A DNA stretch of 64,000 bases from CAYVIB01 sp964451365 (GTDB lineage Bacteria > Pseudomonadota > Gammaproteobacteria > Pseudomonadales > Cellvibrionaceae): positions 21,144 to 85,143 of the forward strand of contig CAYVIB010000026.1 of the NCBI GenBank assembly GCA_964451365.1, in the 5' to 3' direction. Both the position numbers and the translations under genes were made by a program. The notes beneath the pieces are model-generated. The model worked only from the letters and a program-made list of their open reading frames with translations, searched no databases and was not told where the DNA came from. This document shows, in pieces, positions 43,121-53,300 of this stretch (positions within the stretch are counted from its first letter, which is position 1; each line of letters starts with the position of its first letter).

Positions 43121-44482
43121 TTAAACAGCAGGTTCAATACCATCCACGGTTTTATGTATCCAGATATAGGCCCACAAACCTACCACAATATTTGACAGGG
43201 CAATGGCGGCAAAAACGCCAGTCAGGCCAAACAGGTTGTTAAACAACCATGCCAACGGGAACAGCAGAAAGATCACCCTTGTACTCGAAAGAAGCACCCC
43301 CGGAAGTGGCTTACCGAGCCCGTTAAACGACGCATTGACGATCATCACCACGCCGTAGGCAAAATAACTGAAGGGTACGAACGCGAGATAACCGGCCACC
43401 ACATTAACGACATTTGTCTCGTCACTAAAAATGCCGCCAATAAAAGGGCCAAACAAGGCCAGCACCGCGGCAATTAGCAAACCGGAAAACAGGCAAAAAA
43501 TACCGCTGACTTTTTGCGAGCCACGGACGCGGTCGTATTCTCCCGCACCCAGGTTCTGGCCGCAAAACGGACCAATCACCGCCGACAGCGCATAAAACGC
43601 GATAAGCGCAATCGCCTCGACTCTGGTGGCCACACCAAAGCCGGCAACCGCATCGACGCCATGACTGGCAACAATAGCGATAATGACGGAACCGGAGGCC
43701 GGGATAATCATATTGGTCGCCATCGCGGGGATGCCGACATGAAGAATTTTTTTCCACGATGCCAATGCCCGGGACAAATTAAAGGGGTTTTCCAGCACCT
43801 TTATCCGATAGCCAAAATAATAGAGCATCAATGCCGTGGAAAAGATGCGCACGATCAAGGATGCTATCGCCGCACCCTGGATTTCCAACCGGGGAAATAT
43901 CCACCAACCGTATATCAATACAGGGTCGAGCACGGCGTTGGCGACGGCCATGGCAATCATAACCTTGGCCTGCAGTTTTGTGGTGCCCAATGCCCGCAAA
44001 GCCGCCATGGCCACCATAGGCACCACCAGGAACAATGCGCCAAGATACCAGGGCACCATATATTCAGCGACTAAAGGCAAAGTTGCACTGTTGGCGCCAA
44101 GCGCGGTAAACAGCGGGTCGATGGTGTACAAACCGATAAGACTCAACACGGAGACGAGAAGGGCGGACAAGGTCATGCTATCGGTGATGTAGTCCCTGAT
44201 CGCCTGGTCATCGTTGTTGCCTACGGCCCGTGCCACCGCCGATGACGTACCGGCGCCCAGACCAATTGCCAGCGACAGGACAAACATCACCACGGGGAAG
44301 GTAAAGCTCAACGCCGCAAGAGCCTCATCTCCCAGACCGGAAACAAAAAACGTATCGACGATATTGAACGACATGGTGGCCAACAGCCCACCCGCCATGG
44401 GCACGGCCATATTAAAAAGGCCGCGCGCGATGGAACCCTGGGTGAGAGTGGCCTGCATGGATGTATTTCGTGTTGCTGACAT
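43121..44482 (-). CDS. MATE family multidrug efflux transporter
   Basis: A 453-residue membrane protein with twelve predicted helices in two related halves, each beginning with a MATE signature ('LFNMAVPMAGGLLATMSFNIVD' near residue 20; 'ILHVGIPAMATNMIIPASG' near 245). It exports cationic or other small molecules using a sodium or proton gradient. It lies between nrdJ and rimI on the same strand. No natural-product genes are adjacent, so a general detoxification role is most likely. Confidence 0.92.
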   Translation of the reverse strand: MSATRNTSMQATLTQGSIARGLFNMAVPMAGGLLATMSFNIVDTFFVSGLGDEALAALSFTFPVVMFVLSLAIGLGAGTSSAVARAVGNNDDQAIRDYITDSMTLSALLVSVLSLIGLYTIDPLFTALGANSATLPLVAEYMVPWYLGALFLVVPMVAMAALRALGTTKLQAKVMIAMAVANAVLDPVLIYGWWIFPRLEIQGAAIASLIVRIFSTALMLYYFGYRIKVLENPFNLSRALASWKKILHVGIPAMATNMIIPASGSVIIAIVASHGVDAVAGFGVATRVEAIALIAFYALSAVIGPFCGQNLGAGEYDRVRGSQKVSGIFCLFSGLLIAAVLALFGPFIGGIFSDETNVVNVVAGYLAFVPFSYFAYGVVMIVNASFNGLGKPLPGVLLSSTRVIFLLFPLAWLFNNLFGLTGVFAAIALSNIVVGLWAYIWIHKTVDGIEPAV

Positions 44483-44507
44483 ACTTTTTGGAAAGTTTAA
44501 CGGATGT

Positions 44508-44999
44508 CTAACAGACTGCTAAATTCAATGCGTAAATCAACGCATTTTCCTTTCCGCGCTTGTCTTTTAAAGGGTAATAATTGGGGCGGGTTCCGACGCA
44601 GTTGAAGCCCAGCGAATCGTACAGGTTGATCGCCACACTATTGGATTCTCTCACTTCCAGAAAAAGCGTATCGGAAAACGCCGCCAGTTTTTCTGTCATT
44701 GTTCCAACAATACCTTTTGCCACGCCCTTGTTTCGCCAGTCCGGATGTACCGCCAGTATCAGCAATTCCGCCTCACCGGCGGCCCTTGAGAAAACCGCGT
44801 GTGCAATCCAGCGGTTTGCCACCCGCACGCCAACGCAAATATGGCTGCCGCTGACTGAATCGTAAAAGTTTTTTTCCGACCAGGGATAAGGGTTTGCCCG
44901 CCGTTCCAGATCGATAATTTGCGGCAGGTCTTCAGCGATATAATTAACCAGTTCGCCCACGGTTCCATCGGCCAGAATCAGCCGTTGCGAAATTTTCAT
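44508..44999 (-). CDS. rimI: Ribosomal protein S18 alanine N-acetyltransferase
   Basis: The 163-residue GNAT protein has 'NPYPWSEKNFYDSVSGSHICVGV' near the start, the acetyl-CoA pyrophosphate motif 'VHPDWRNKGVAKGIVGTM' and 'FLEVRESNSVAINLYDSLGF' with the conserved Glu and Tyr of RimI. It acetylates the N-terminal alanine of S18. The upstream gene ends 5 bases before it, so they form an operon. Confidence 0.93.
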   Translation of the reverse strand: MKISQRLILADGTVGELVNYIAEDLPQIIDLERRANPYPWSEKNFYDSVSGSHICVGVRVANRWIAHAVFSRAAGEAELLILAVHPDWRNKGVAKGIVGTMTEKLAAFSDTLFLEVRESNSVAINLYDSLGFNCVGTRPNYYPLKDKRGKENALIYALNLAVC

Positions 45000-45004
45000 C
45001 CGGC

Positions 45005-45805
45005 TTATGGCTTCCCGTGTTCTGTCTGGTTAAAAAACTTTTGCAGGCCTTGCCAAACCGTTTTCTTCAGTTCGGGTTGATAGAGAATATCGGCAAGGCT
45101 GGGAAGAATGACCGCGTTCGCGGTGAAGACATCCACGGCAACGATGGAACCTGTTTTATCCCGCACGTCCTGTTGCAGAATTGCCCTGCCCGCGTCATCG
45201 CCCATGATTACCATCTGTTTTACCGGGCTGGACAACAGGCGACCTTCGAGAAATGCCTGCACCATTTCGCCTGCAGCATCCCAGCTTTGGTCGAATCCGC
45301 CAGCCATGGGCCAGTTCAGAAATTCTGCCCTTGGCAGGGGTTGCCTGAGCAGGCCGGACTGGAACAGGATATTGGACAACAACGCTTCCGTCGGCAGTGC
45401 CGCCTTCGGGCGACGCGAATCCACCACCAGAATCTCGTCGCTGATTCGCCACAGCGCCAGGGAAAATTGCGCGCGCTCTTTCGGAACCGGCGTTTCAATA
45501 ACCGGCGCATTCGTGTCGCGAGTTGGAGCCGGTTCCGGCATTCGGGCATCTTCACCGGTTTTCCCACGGCTCTCGGCCTGAAAGCCGCTGACTATACGAT
45601 TGACGAGGTTACTCGCGCGCTCAGGTAAAACCCGCGATTCAGCCTCCTCGCTGTTTACCGGACTAACCGCCGGCGTACCGACAGGGCCGGATTTTTGTGG
45701 CAGTTCGGCCTGCCGGGGCGCCAGGGCGGCGGACATAATAAAACGGGGGACGAACATGTCGACCCCCATTGCGTCCAGGTATTGCATTCGTTGCAGCTCA
45801 TTCAT
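45005..45805 (-). CDS. Hypothetical protein upstream of rimI (possible HolD-like)
   Basis: A 266-residue protein with a short conserved-looking start ('LQRMQYLDAMGVDMFVPR'), a low-complexity middle (about 30-95), and a globular C-terminal half ('SLALWRISDEILVVDSRRPK', 'VKQMVIMGDDAGRAILQQ'). In Escherichia coli holD (DNA polymerase III psi subunit) sits at this place before rimI, and the opening and the 'ILVVDSRRP' strand are reminiscent of psi, which is poorly conserved in sequence. The assignment is positional inference only. Confidence 0.5.
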   Translation of the reverse strand: MNELQRMQYLDAMGVDMFVPRFIMSAALAPRQAELPQKSGPVGTPAVSPVNSEEAESRVLPERASNLVNRIVSGFQAESRGKTGEDARMPEPAPTRDTNAPVIETPVPKERAQFSLALWRISDEILVVDSRRPKAALPTEALLSNILFQSGLLRQPLPRAEFLNWPMAGGFDQSWDAAGEMVQAFLEGRLLSSPVKQMVIMGDDAGRAILQQDVRDKTGSIVAVDVFTANAVILPSLADILYQPELKKTVWQGLQKFFNQTEHGKP

Positions 45806-45828
45806 GGCCGCCAGTCTACATCAAACCG

Positions 45829-47376
45829 TCAGACACCGTCATGCTGGGGATGCGAGCGGCTTTTCGGCATTTCCAGCAGGTTGAGCGCATGCAGGTAGGA
45901 CTTTACCGACGCCGTGACGATGTCGGTATCGGATCCCACGCCATTGACAATGTGGCCGCTGCGCTCGAGCCGCACGGTCACCTCGCCCTGGGAATCCGTA
46001 CCCTGGGTGATGGCATTAACAGAGTACAGCAGCAGGTCCGCGTTGCTTTTGGCAACCGCTTCTATCGCTTTGTAAGCTGCGTCCACGGGACCGCTGCCCT
46101 CTGCCTTGGTCACCACCTTTTCACCCCCGATATTCAGGGTGATGGCGGCATAGGGTTTCCGGCCGGTTTTGGAGACCACCTCCAGGTCGGCCAGTTTGTA
46201 ATGCTCCTCCAGTTTGTCGCTGGCCACTTCGGAAACCAGCGCCTGGAGGTCTTCGTCAAAAATGTCGTGCTTCTTGTCCGCCAGGTTCTTGAAGCGCGCG
46301 AATGCTTCATTCAGTTCGTCCTGCGACGGGAAGACAATGCCCAGTGCGTCAAAGCGCGCCTTTACGGCGGCACGACCGGAATGTTTGCCCAGCACAATCT
46401 TGTTGGTGTTCCAGCCCACATCCTCGGCACGCATGATTTCATAGGTTTCCCGGTGCTTGAGTACGCCGTCCTGGTGAATACCGGACTCGTGGGCAAAAGC
46501 ATTGGCCCCGACAATGGCTTTGTTGGGTTGTACCGGAAAACCGGTAATCGACGACACCAGGCGCGATGTGGGAACAATATGCTCGGTGACAATGCCGGTT
46601 TCCACCGGAAAGACATCCTTGCGTGTACGCACCGCCATCACCACTTCTTCCAGCGACGCATTGCCGGCGCGCTCACCGAGGCCATTGATGGTGCATTCGA
46701 TCTGGCGCACACCGTTCATAACCGCCGACAGGGAGTTGGCTACCGCCAGCCCCAGATCGTTATGGCAATGGGTAGAGAATATCGCCTGGTCCGAATTGGG
46801 CACGTTTTCGATCAAGCGCCGGAACATGTGGCCATATTCGGCCGGCTCCCCGTAACCCACGGTATCCGGCACGTTAATGGTGCCCGCTCCGGCGGCGATG
46901 GCCGCTTCGGTAATGCGGCACATAAATTCGAAATCGGAGCGGCTGCCGTCTTCCAGTGAAAACTCGACGTTGTCCGTGTACTGCCGCGCCCGCTTGACCG
47001 CCCGCACGGCCTGCTCCAGCACCTGGTCCGGCTCCATGCGCAGTTTGTATTTCATATGAATAGGCGAGGTGGCGATAAAGGTGTGAATCCGGGCTGATTC
47101 CGCTCCCTTCAACGCCTCGGCCGCCCTGTCGATATCGCCGTCGACGGCGCGCGCCAGACTACACACGGTGGATTCCCGCACGGCGCCAGCCACCGCCTTG
47201 ACGGACTCGAAATCGCCCGGGCTGGCGATGGCGAAACCCGCTTCAATTACATCCACCCGCATTTTTTCCAGCATTTTGGCAATCCGGACCTTTTCCTCCC
47301 GGGTCATGGAGGCACCCGGGCTCTGCTCGCCATCGCGCAGGGTGGTATCGAATATTACGAGTTTTTCTTTGTTCAT
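45829..47376 (-). CDS. leuA: 2-isopropylmalate synthase
   Basis: The 515-residue protein has the DRE-TIM barrel opening 'FDTTLRDGEQSPGASM' and the metal site 'FSTHCHNDLGLAVANSL'. The C-terminal LeuA regulatory domain for leucine feedback begins at about residue 390 ('YKLADLEVVSKTGRKPYAA'). It condenses acetyl-CoA with 2-ketoisovalerate, the first step of leucine synthesis. GGAGTGAGAG precedes the ATG. No leucine leader peptide or T-box was recognised upstream. Confidence 0.97.
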   Translation of the reverse strand: MNKEKLVIFDTTLRDGEQSPGASMTREEKVRIAKMLEKMRVDVIEAGFAIASPGDFESVKAVAGAVRESTVCSLARAVDGDIDRAAEALKGAESARIHTFIATSPIHMKYKLRMEPDQVLEQAVRAVKRARQYTDNVEFSLEDGSRSDFEFMCRITEAAIAAGAGTINVPDTVGYGEPAEYGHMFRRLIENVPNSDQAIFSTHCHNDLGLAVANSLSAVMNGVRQIECTINGLGERAGNASLEEVVMAVRTRKDVFPVETGIVTEHIVPTSRLVSSITGFPVQPNKAIVGANAFAHESGIHQDGVLKHRETYEIMRAEDVGWNTNKIVLGKHSGRAAVKARFDALGIVFPSQDELNEAFARFKNLADKKHDIFDEDLQALVSEVASDKLEEHYKLADLEVVSKTGRKPYAAITLNIGGEKVVTKAEGSGPVDAAYKAIEAVAKSNADLLLYSVNAITQGTDSQGEVTVRLERSGHIVNGVGSDTDIVTASVKSYLHALNLLEMPKSRSHPQHDGV

Positions 47377-47756
47377 TGTCTCTCACTCCGCAAAGACGCA
47401 CTTTGCCTGTATCAGTTTATAAATCGGGTAGGTCGTTAATTAAATAGAAGGAGGTATTAGCCGCGCAGCGGCAACAACAGGCCTTGCAAACGCAAGCTGC
47501 CGGGGAGGAGGGAAAATGATGTGTAGTGTTTGCTGTACACGGCTGCCTTTCCTTTTAGCGACTGGATTACCTGAACGCCTGGATTATCGAAAGTTGGAGC
47601 TAGTGTAATGGCACCAGAGGAACGGATCAATATACATCCTAAAAAATTGGACATTTTAGGATAAAATAACAATAAAGCGCGCTTTAAACCTATAATGACG
47701 AAATAAATATCCTGCAAAATAAAATATAGCGGGATAAAAATGTCAAATAACGCGAC
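47377..47756. other. 380-base intergenic region between nadA and leuA
   Basis: An 86-codon open minus frame (47457-47717) is present but lacks homology and a ribosome site, so I do not call it. A 9-bp perfect inverted repeat lies at 47636-47662. The leuA promoter is expected here. Confidence 0.45.
47636..47662. promoter_or_regulatory. Inverted repeat upstream of leuA
   Basis: ATCCTAAAA and TTTTAGGAT, perfect 9-bp arms separated by 9 bases, a spacing of about two helical turns centre to centre that suits a dimeric regulator. The regulator is unknown. Confidence 0.3.
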
Positions 47757-48839
47757 TTACGCGCGCTTTTTGAAATCCAGCATTCGTTGCAATGGAATCA
47801 TCGCCTTCTCCGCCAGGGCCGGATCGACCAGTATCTCGTTATCTTTCCGGTCAAATACGGTCAACAGGTTCTCCAACTGGTTCATTCCCATCCAGGGACA
47901 ATTGGCGCAGCTTCGGCAGGTGGCCCCACGGCCACCGGTGGGGGCGATGTAGAGGGTTTTGTTCGGCGAGGCCTGCTGCATTTTGTAAAAGATGCCCTGA
48001 TCGGTGGCCACGATAAAAGAAGGGTTGGGTAAATCCCGGGTGGCGTTGATCAATTGACTGGTGGAGCCGACCGCATCCGCCAGCTCAACCACTGACGCGG
48101 GTGACTCCGGGTGAACCAGGACCGCCGCTTCTGGGTGTTGCGCCTTCAGGTCCAGAATGCCCTGGGCCTTGAATTCCTCGTGTACCACACAGGAGCCGTC
48201 CCACAGCAGCATATCCGCGCCGGTCTTTGCGGCGATGTAGCCACCCAGGTATTTATCCGGCGCCCACAGGATTTTCTCGCCCTGACTGTCCAGGTAATCC
48301 ACCACATCTAGGGCGATGCTGGAGGTGACAACCCAGTCGGCACGGGCCTTTACCGCCGCCGAGGTGTTGGCATACACCACTACCTTGCGGTCGAGGTGCT
48401 GGTTGCAGAACTCCTCGAACTCGTCAATCGGACAGCCGAGGTCCAGGGAACAGGTGGCTTCCAATGTCGGCATCAATACCCGTTTTTCAGGGGACAGGAT
48501 TTTGGCGGTCTCACCCATGAATTTGACACCGGCGACGATCAAGGTATCGGCGGAATGGTTTTTGCCGAATCTGGCCATTTCCAGGGAGTCCGCCACATGG
48601 CCGCCGGTTTCGTCCGCGAGGGCCTGAATCTCGGGCGCGGTGTAATAATGAGCCACCAACACCGCGTTGTGCTGTTTCAGCAATGCTTTTATCTGCTCCT
48701 TCATCTGCGCGGTTTCATGCGGATGGCGTTCCTCACGCAGGTGTATCGCTTCCGCGAGGTAAGTCTTCACCAGTTCCCTGGTGTGCTGGTGCCTGTCTGA
48801 TTTTAACGTTTCGATTGCTGACATATCGATATTGCTCAC
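47757..48839 (-). CDS. nadA: Quinolinate synthase
   Basis: The 360 residues carry the three cluster-ligand Cys regions of NadA: 'EATCSLDLGCPIDEF', 'WDGSCVVHEEF' and 'GATCRSCANCPWMGMN'. 'AHYYTAPEIQALAD' is the substrate-binding start of domain 1. It condenses iminoaspartate (from NadB) with dihydroxyacetone phosphate to quinolinate in NAD synthesis, using a 4Fe-4S cluster. Confidence 0.97.
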   Translation of the reverse strand: MSNIDMSAIETLKSDRHQHTRELVKTYLAEAIHLREERHPHETAQMKEQIKALLKQHNAVLVAHYYTAPEIQALADETGGHVADSLEMARFGKNHSADTLIVAGVKFMGETAKILSPEKRVLMPTLEATCSLDLGCPIDEFEEFCNQHLDRKVVVYANTSAAVKARADWVVTSSIALDVVDYLDSQGEKILWAPDKYLGGYIAAKTGADMLLWDGSCVVHEEFKAQGILDLKAQHPEAAVLVHPESPASVVELADAVGSTSQLINATRDLPNPSFIVATDQGIFYKMQQASPNKTLYIAPTGGRGATCRSCANCPWMGMNQLENLLTVFDRKDNEILVDPALAEKAMIPLQRMLDFKKRA

Positions 48840-49078
48840 TGCTCATTTGGTGACTTGCCCGGGGCAAGGAAGGCATTTTACTAAACTGTCACGTTTTATT
48901 CACTTTCACTGCTTAGACCACAGAGTTGGGACCACGGAACTGACACCGTCCTCAAGGTCCTGGCATTCGCAGCGAGGCAGGTTAAGGCTTATTATATGTA
49001 GGCGCAGGTCTTGCATTTAAAGCTCTTCCCTCGGCAGGTGAAATAGTCCTTTTTAATCCCGCTTATTCGAATCCGGCC

Positions 49079-50377
49079 ATGACCAAACGCAGTATCTGGT
49101 TTTCCCTTCGAGGCAGCCTTTGGTTCGTCCCGCTGCTAATGCTTTTAATCTGTGCCGCTCTTGCGCTCGGGTTAGTGCAAATCGATCTGCACTTCAATGC
49201 GCAGCTCGATCAACACTGGCCGGAGGCGCTTTCCGCAGGACCGGAAGGCGCGCGGGCGATTTTAACCGCGATCGCCGGCTCGATGATCACGGTGGCCGGA
49301 GTGGTCTTTTCTATCACTATCGTTACCCTGTCCCTTGCTGCCAATCAATACAGCCCCAGGGTACTGCGCAACTTTATGCGCGATCCGCTAAATCAAACGG
49401 TGCTGGGTGCTTTCGTCGGTGTATTTACCTACAGTCTGCTTGTACTACAGGTCATTCGTAGCGGAAAAGACTTGTTCGTGCCACAACTGGCATTGTGGTT
49501 CGGAATCCTTCTTGTGATCGTCAGCATCGGGTTTCTTATCGCCTTTATCCACCACATTGCCTCATCGATCCAAGCATCGGAAATGGTTGCCCACATTACC
49601 GACGAAACCCTGTCCGCCCTCAAATCCTCCCGCAGAATGTCCGCCGAGGGAGGAGCCGCGGTGAACGACTGTAAACAGAAACTGCCTGACCGGTGGCAAT
49701 CAATTCCTTCTCACGAATCAGGTTATGTACAGGATATCGATATTGAAAAGCTGTTTGCACTGGCGTGCGAACGACAACTGGTATTTCGTGTGGAGTCTCC
49801 GGTGGGGGATTTTGTCGTAGCAGGCCGCCCGCTGGTATCGCTACCAAGTGAAATCGACGGGGATGCAAAACTGATAAACCGCGTCCAGCAATTATTCGGC
49901 ATTAACTCCTATCGCACAATAGAACAGGACCCCGCCTTCGGTGTACGGCAGGTCGTGGACATCGCGGTTAAAGCATTATCTCCGGGTATCAATGACACCA
50001 CTACCGCGATTCACTGCATCGATTATATCGGTGTCATTCTCCACCACGCCATGCAGCTTCCCCGGCTACCGGAGCTCCATGAAGACCGGGGGAAACCAAG
50101 ACTGATACTTCGGCAGCATGGCACCAGTCATTTAACGGATATCGCGCTTAACGAAATCCGCCAGAACGCGCGCGGCAATGTCGCTATTTTACTAAGACTG
50201 CTGCGCTTGCTGCGACAGCTGCGCGAAGACATAACGGATTCGGAGTTGCGCGCCCACCTGCGAGGTCACGTCCTGCTGGTGGCTGAAGATGCCAAACGCC
50301 ACACACCTGAACCGGCCGATCGGGCTAAAGTGATGCAGGCACTGGAGAAAACGTTAACGGCCGAGCCGGAAAACTAA
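49079..50377 (+). CDS. DUF2254 family membrane protein
   Basis: A 432-residue protein with four N-terminal membrane helices (about 10-165), including 'GSMITVAGVVFSITIVTLSLAANQYSPR' spanning helix 2 and the family signature. A soluble C-terminal domain contains 'DIAVKALSPGINDTTTA', the most conserved motif of DUF2254. The function of this family is not established. Its 3' end overlaps the convergent NRPS gene by four bases (50374-50377). Confidence 0.88.
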   Translation: MTKRSIWFSLRGSLWFVPLLMLLICAALALGLVQIDLHFNAQLDQHWPEALSAGPEGARAILTAIAGSMITVAGVVFSITIVTLSLAANQYSPRVLRNFMRDPLNQTVLGAFVGVFTYSLLVLQVIRSGKDLFVPQLALWFGILLVIVSIGFLIAFIHHIASSIQASEMVAHITDETLSALKSSRRMSAEGGAAVNDCKQKLPDRWQSIPSHESGYVQDIDIEKLFALACERQLVFRVESPVGDFVVAGRPLVSLPSEIDGDAKLINRVQQLFGINSYRTIEQDPAFGVRQVVDIAVKALSPGINDTTTAIHCIDYIGVILHHAMQLPRLPELHEDRGKPRLILRQHGTSHLTDIALNEIRQNARGNVAILLRLLRLLRQLREDITDSELRAHLRGHVLLVAEDAKRHTPEPADRAKVMQALEKTLTAEPEN

Positions 50378-53300
50378 TCACCTTCATCTTCGGCCACGAG
50401 TGAGGCGACAAAATTCAGCATCGTATTGCCAACATGCTCAGCTGTTTCCCGTGCGCCGGTAACGGCCGGACATTCAAGTTTGATACTTTCGCTACCGGTA
50501 CTCCTGACCAGGGACATACTGATCTCGTTGGTGTCGGTGGCGAACGCGCGCGGCACCACAACATCCTCATATCCGGGCGGATAGGTATTATCAAACCGGA
50601 GCTCATTGACAAACGCATCAAACGGAAAACGCCCAAGCTTTTTCAGGTCCCGCTGCCCCGAGAGGATCAGTTCGTAAGGAACGTCACTGCGGGACATTGC
50701 TTCGTCAAGATCGTTTTGCGTGCGCAGCACATGTTCCATTGGTGTGTGTTCCGGATTGGCTCCGGTAAACAGCGGCAGAAGGTTGACAAACATTCCCACG
50801 CGCGGCATTTGCTTCGCATCCCGTCGCAATGCAACGTGCGCGCACAGCACCATGTGGCTACGGCCAAAATGGCGATATATCGCCCATGACAGTGCCGCCA
50901 CGTATTCCGTGAAACTCAGTTTGTGCCCATATGCCAGCTTTTCGGGAACGGCCATGTCGGTAGAGATTGCCTGGTGATCAACCCAGCTTTTGAGGTCAAG
51001 CAACGGAGAATCCAGGCAAAGAGGTAAATTGTCCAACAATCGCCTGCCGATATCTTCGGCACGTTGCGTATAGAAACCACTCTGCATCCGTTCATATTGT
51101 TCATTGGCAAATTCCCGATAATCCTGTTGCACGGGTGGTAAATTTACCTGGCGCCCCTTGAGTAAGGCATCATGGATTTCTATAAAATCCCCGGCCAGCC
51201 TGCCCATGGAGTTATCGTCCGCGGCAATATGATGCGCGGTCAGCTGCAACACCTGGCTTCCGTCTTCCATGCCATTGATCATCGCCTTTATCAGAGGGTC
51301 CTTTTTCAAATCAAACTTTTGGCTCGCCTTAACCAGCGAATTTTTGCGCCCCGGTTCAAGCGTCCACACGCCATGATTCAGGATTACTTCAATTGCATCT
51401 TCATCAACATGTTTTTCTTCAACCAGTTTTATTTCACGGCGATCGAACCGGATATGGGTTATTAACGTCGGGAAACGTTCGATCAGTTGTACAAGCGCTT
51501 TTCTCACAATTGCGCTGTCAAAACCGTCCTCGCGACGAATATAGCGGGTGCACGTGATCGACGAGTGTTTGTTTTCCAACAGTTCGCGAAAGATCAGCCC
51601 TTTTTGTGCCTGGGTGGCAAACAGTCCGCCTTGGTTGTTTGCGTGCACCACTTGCGCGACCGGTTCGGTTTCAAACATCTTCAACTGCGCTTTAAACACG
51701 GGCGCGCGATAAACTTCCGCCACCTCCACGGTGCGACCAAATTCGCGCCCAAGCAACGCCGCAAGTTGGGCAGCCGAAAGGCTATCGCCGCCGGACTTGA
51801 AGAAGTTGCTGTCAAGGTTTTCAGGTAAACGCCCGGTTATCCGCTTCCAGATGGCGGCAACCTTTCGGGCAGCCTCGCTTTCGAATTCCCCTTCCTGTGT
51901 CCGCGGTTCATATTTGGCAAGCGCTTTTTTATCGACCTTAAAATTTTCCGTTACCGGAAAAGCATCCAGGATAAAAATTCGCGCGGGAATCATATAATCC
52001 GGCAAATTCTTTTCCAGTTCACCCCTGAGTTCATCCGCGGTCGGCCCCGCGTCCGGACTTGCAACGACATAGGCGCGCAGCTCTTTCTCGCCCGCTTCCT
52101 TTTCCACCGCCAGCACAACTGTTTCCTTGGCGGCCGGCAGGTTATTTAAATGGTATTCGATTTCCCCCAACTCAATCCGGATACCGCGAATTTTCACCTG
52201 GGAATCGCGGCGTTGTAGAAATTCAAGATTACCACCGTGATCCAGACGCCCGTAATCACCGGTGGCGTAATGGCACTCACCATCGATATCGACAAATTTT
52301 TGCGCCGTAAGTCGCGGTTGTCGCCAGTACTCCATCGCCACCCGCGGCCCGGCGAGAAATATCTGGCCCTCTTCCCGTTCCCGCGCCGGCTGCCCGTCAT
52401 CGCGTAATATTTTTTGTTTGATACTGTCAACCGGCCTGCCGACAAGGACTTTTTTAACCGCTTGCCCGCGCGGATAAAGATAACAGTGGCTAAGCCCGAA
52501 AATTTCCGTACAGCCATAGGCGGTACCTATTTGTGCATTGGGGAAAACCTTGTGCAGCTTGTCGATATGCTGTGCGGAAAAAACATCACCTCCGTACCAG
52601 ACGAGTCGAACACCCGATGGATATTCCTCCGCCCGACAGTTTTCCCCGATATGGTCAGCGAGTTTCCGTAACAGTGCGGGCGGGCAGTGAAAAGCGGTAC
52701 AGCGCCCGGCGTTTTCCTTCAGCCAATTCAGATTCAGCGCCTGGGAGCGATCCAATATAAGAGAAGTGCCGCCAACAACCAATGGCGCCAGCAACTCCAG
52801 CATACTGATACTCCAGGCATAGCGGGCAATAGAATTGAGCGTATCACTTTCATTGATACCCAAAAAACGAACCGGCGATGTGATCGATTCACGCATTGCA
52901 CGGAAACTGCCGAGTACCCCTTTGGGTTCGCCCGTGGTTCCGGAGGTGAAGAAGATGCAGGCAGGTGCCTCCGAATTTCGGGCGGAGGCAGCTAGTTCGA
53001 CTTTTCCAGCCGGTTCATCCTGAATTTTTTCCACTGTCACCGTCGCTTTTGACCACCCCTGAACGCGATTTTGGTTTTCCTCTGTTGTGATAACGCAGGC
53101 CGGGTCAAGATCGGCACACCTGGCTTTCAACTGAACGTCCGGATGTTCCGGATCAAGCGGTGCATATATCGCACCCAGCCGATGAATGGCCAGCAAAGCG
53201 ATGGTGATATCAGCGCAGGGAGGCAGTAAAACAATAGCAAAATCGCCCTCACCCACGCCAGCACTTGACAGAAAGGAACAAAAGCAATTAACCCGCGCGG

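Noticed and set aside
45769..46959. 396-codon open frame opposite leuA
   Set aside because: Antisense to a complete leuA with all motifs; no protein family resemblance.
47457..47717. 86-codon open frame on the minus strand upstream of leuA
   Set aside because: No ribosome site, no recognisable domain, and it covers the expected leuA promoter region; treated as chance.
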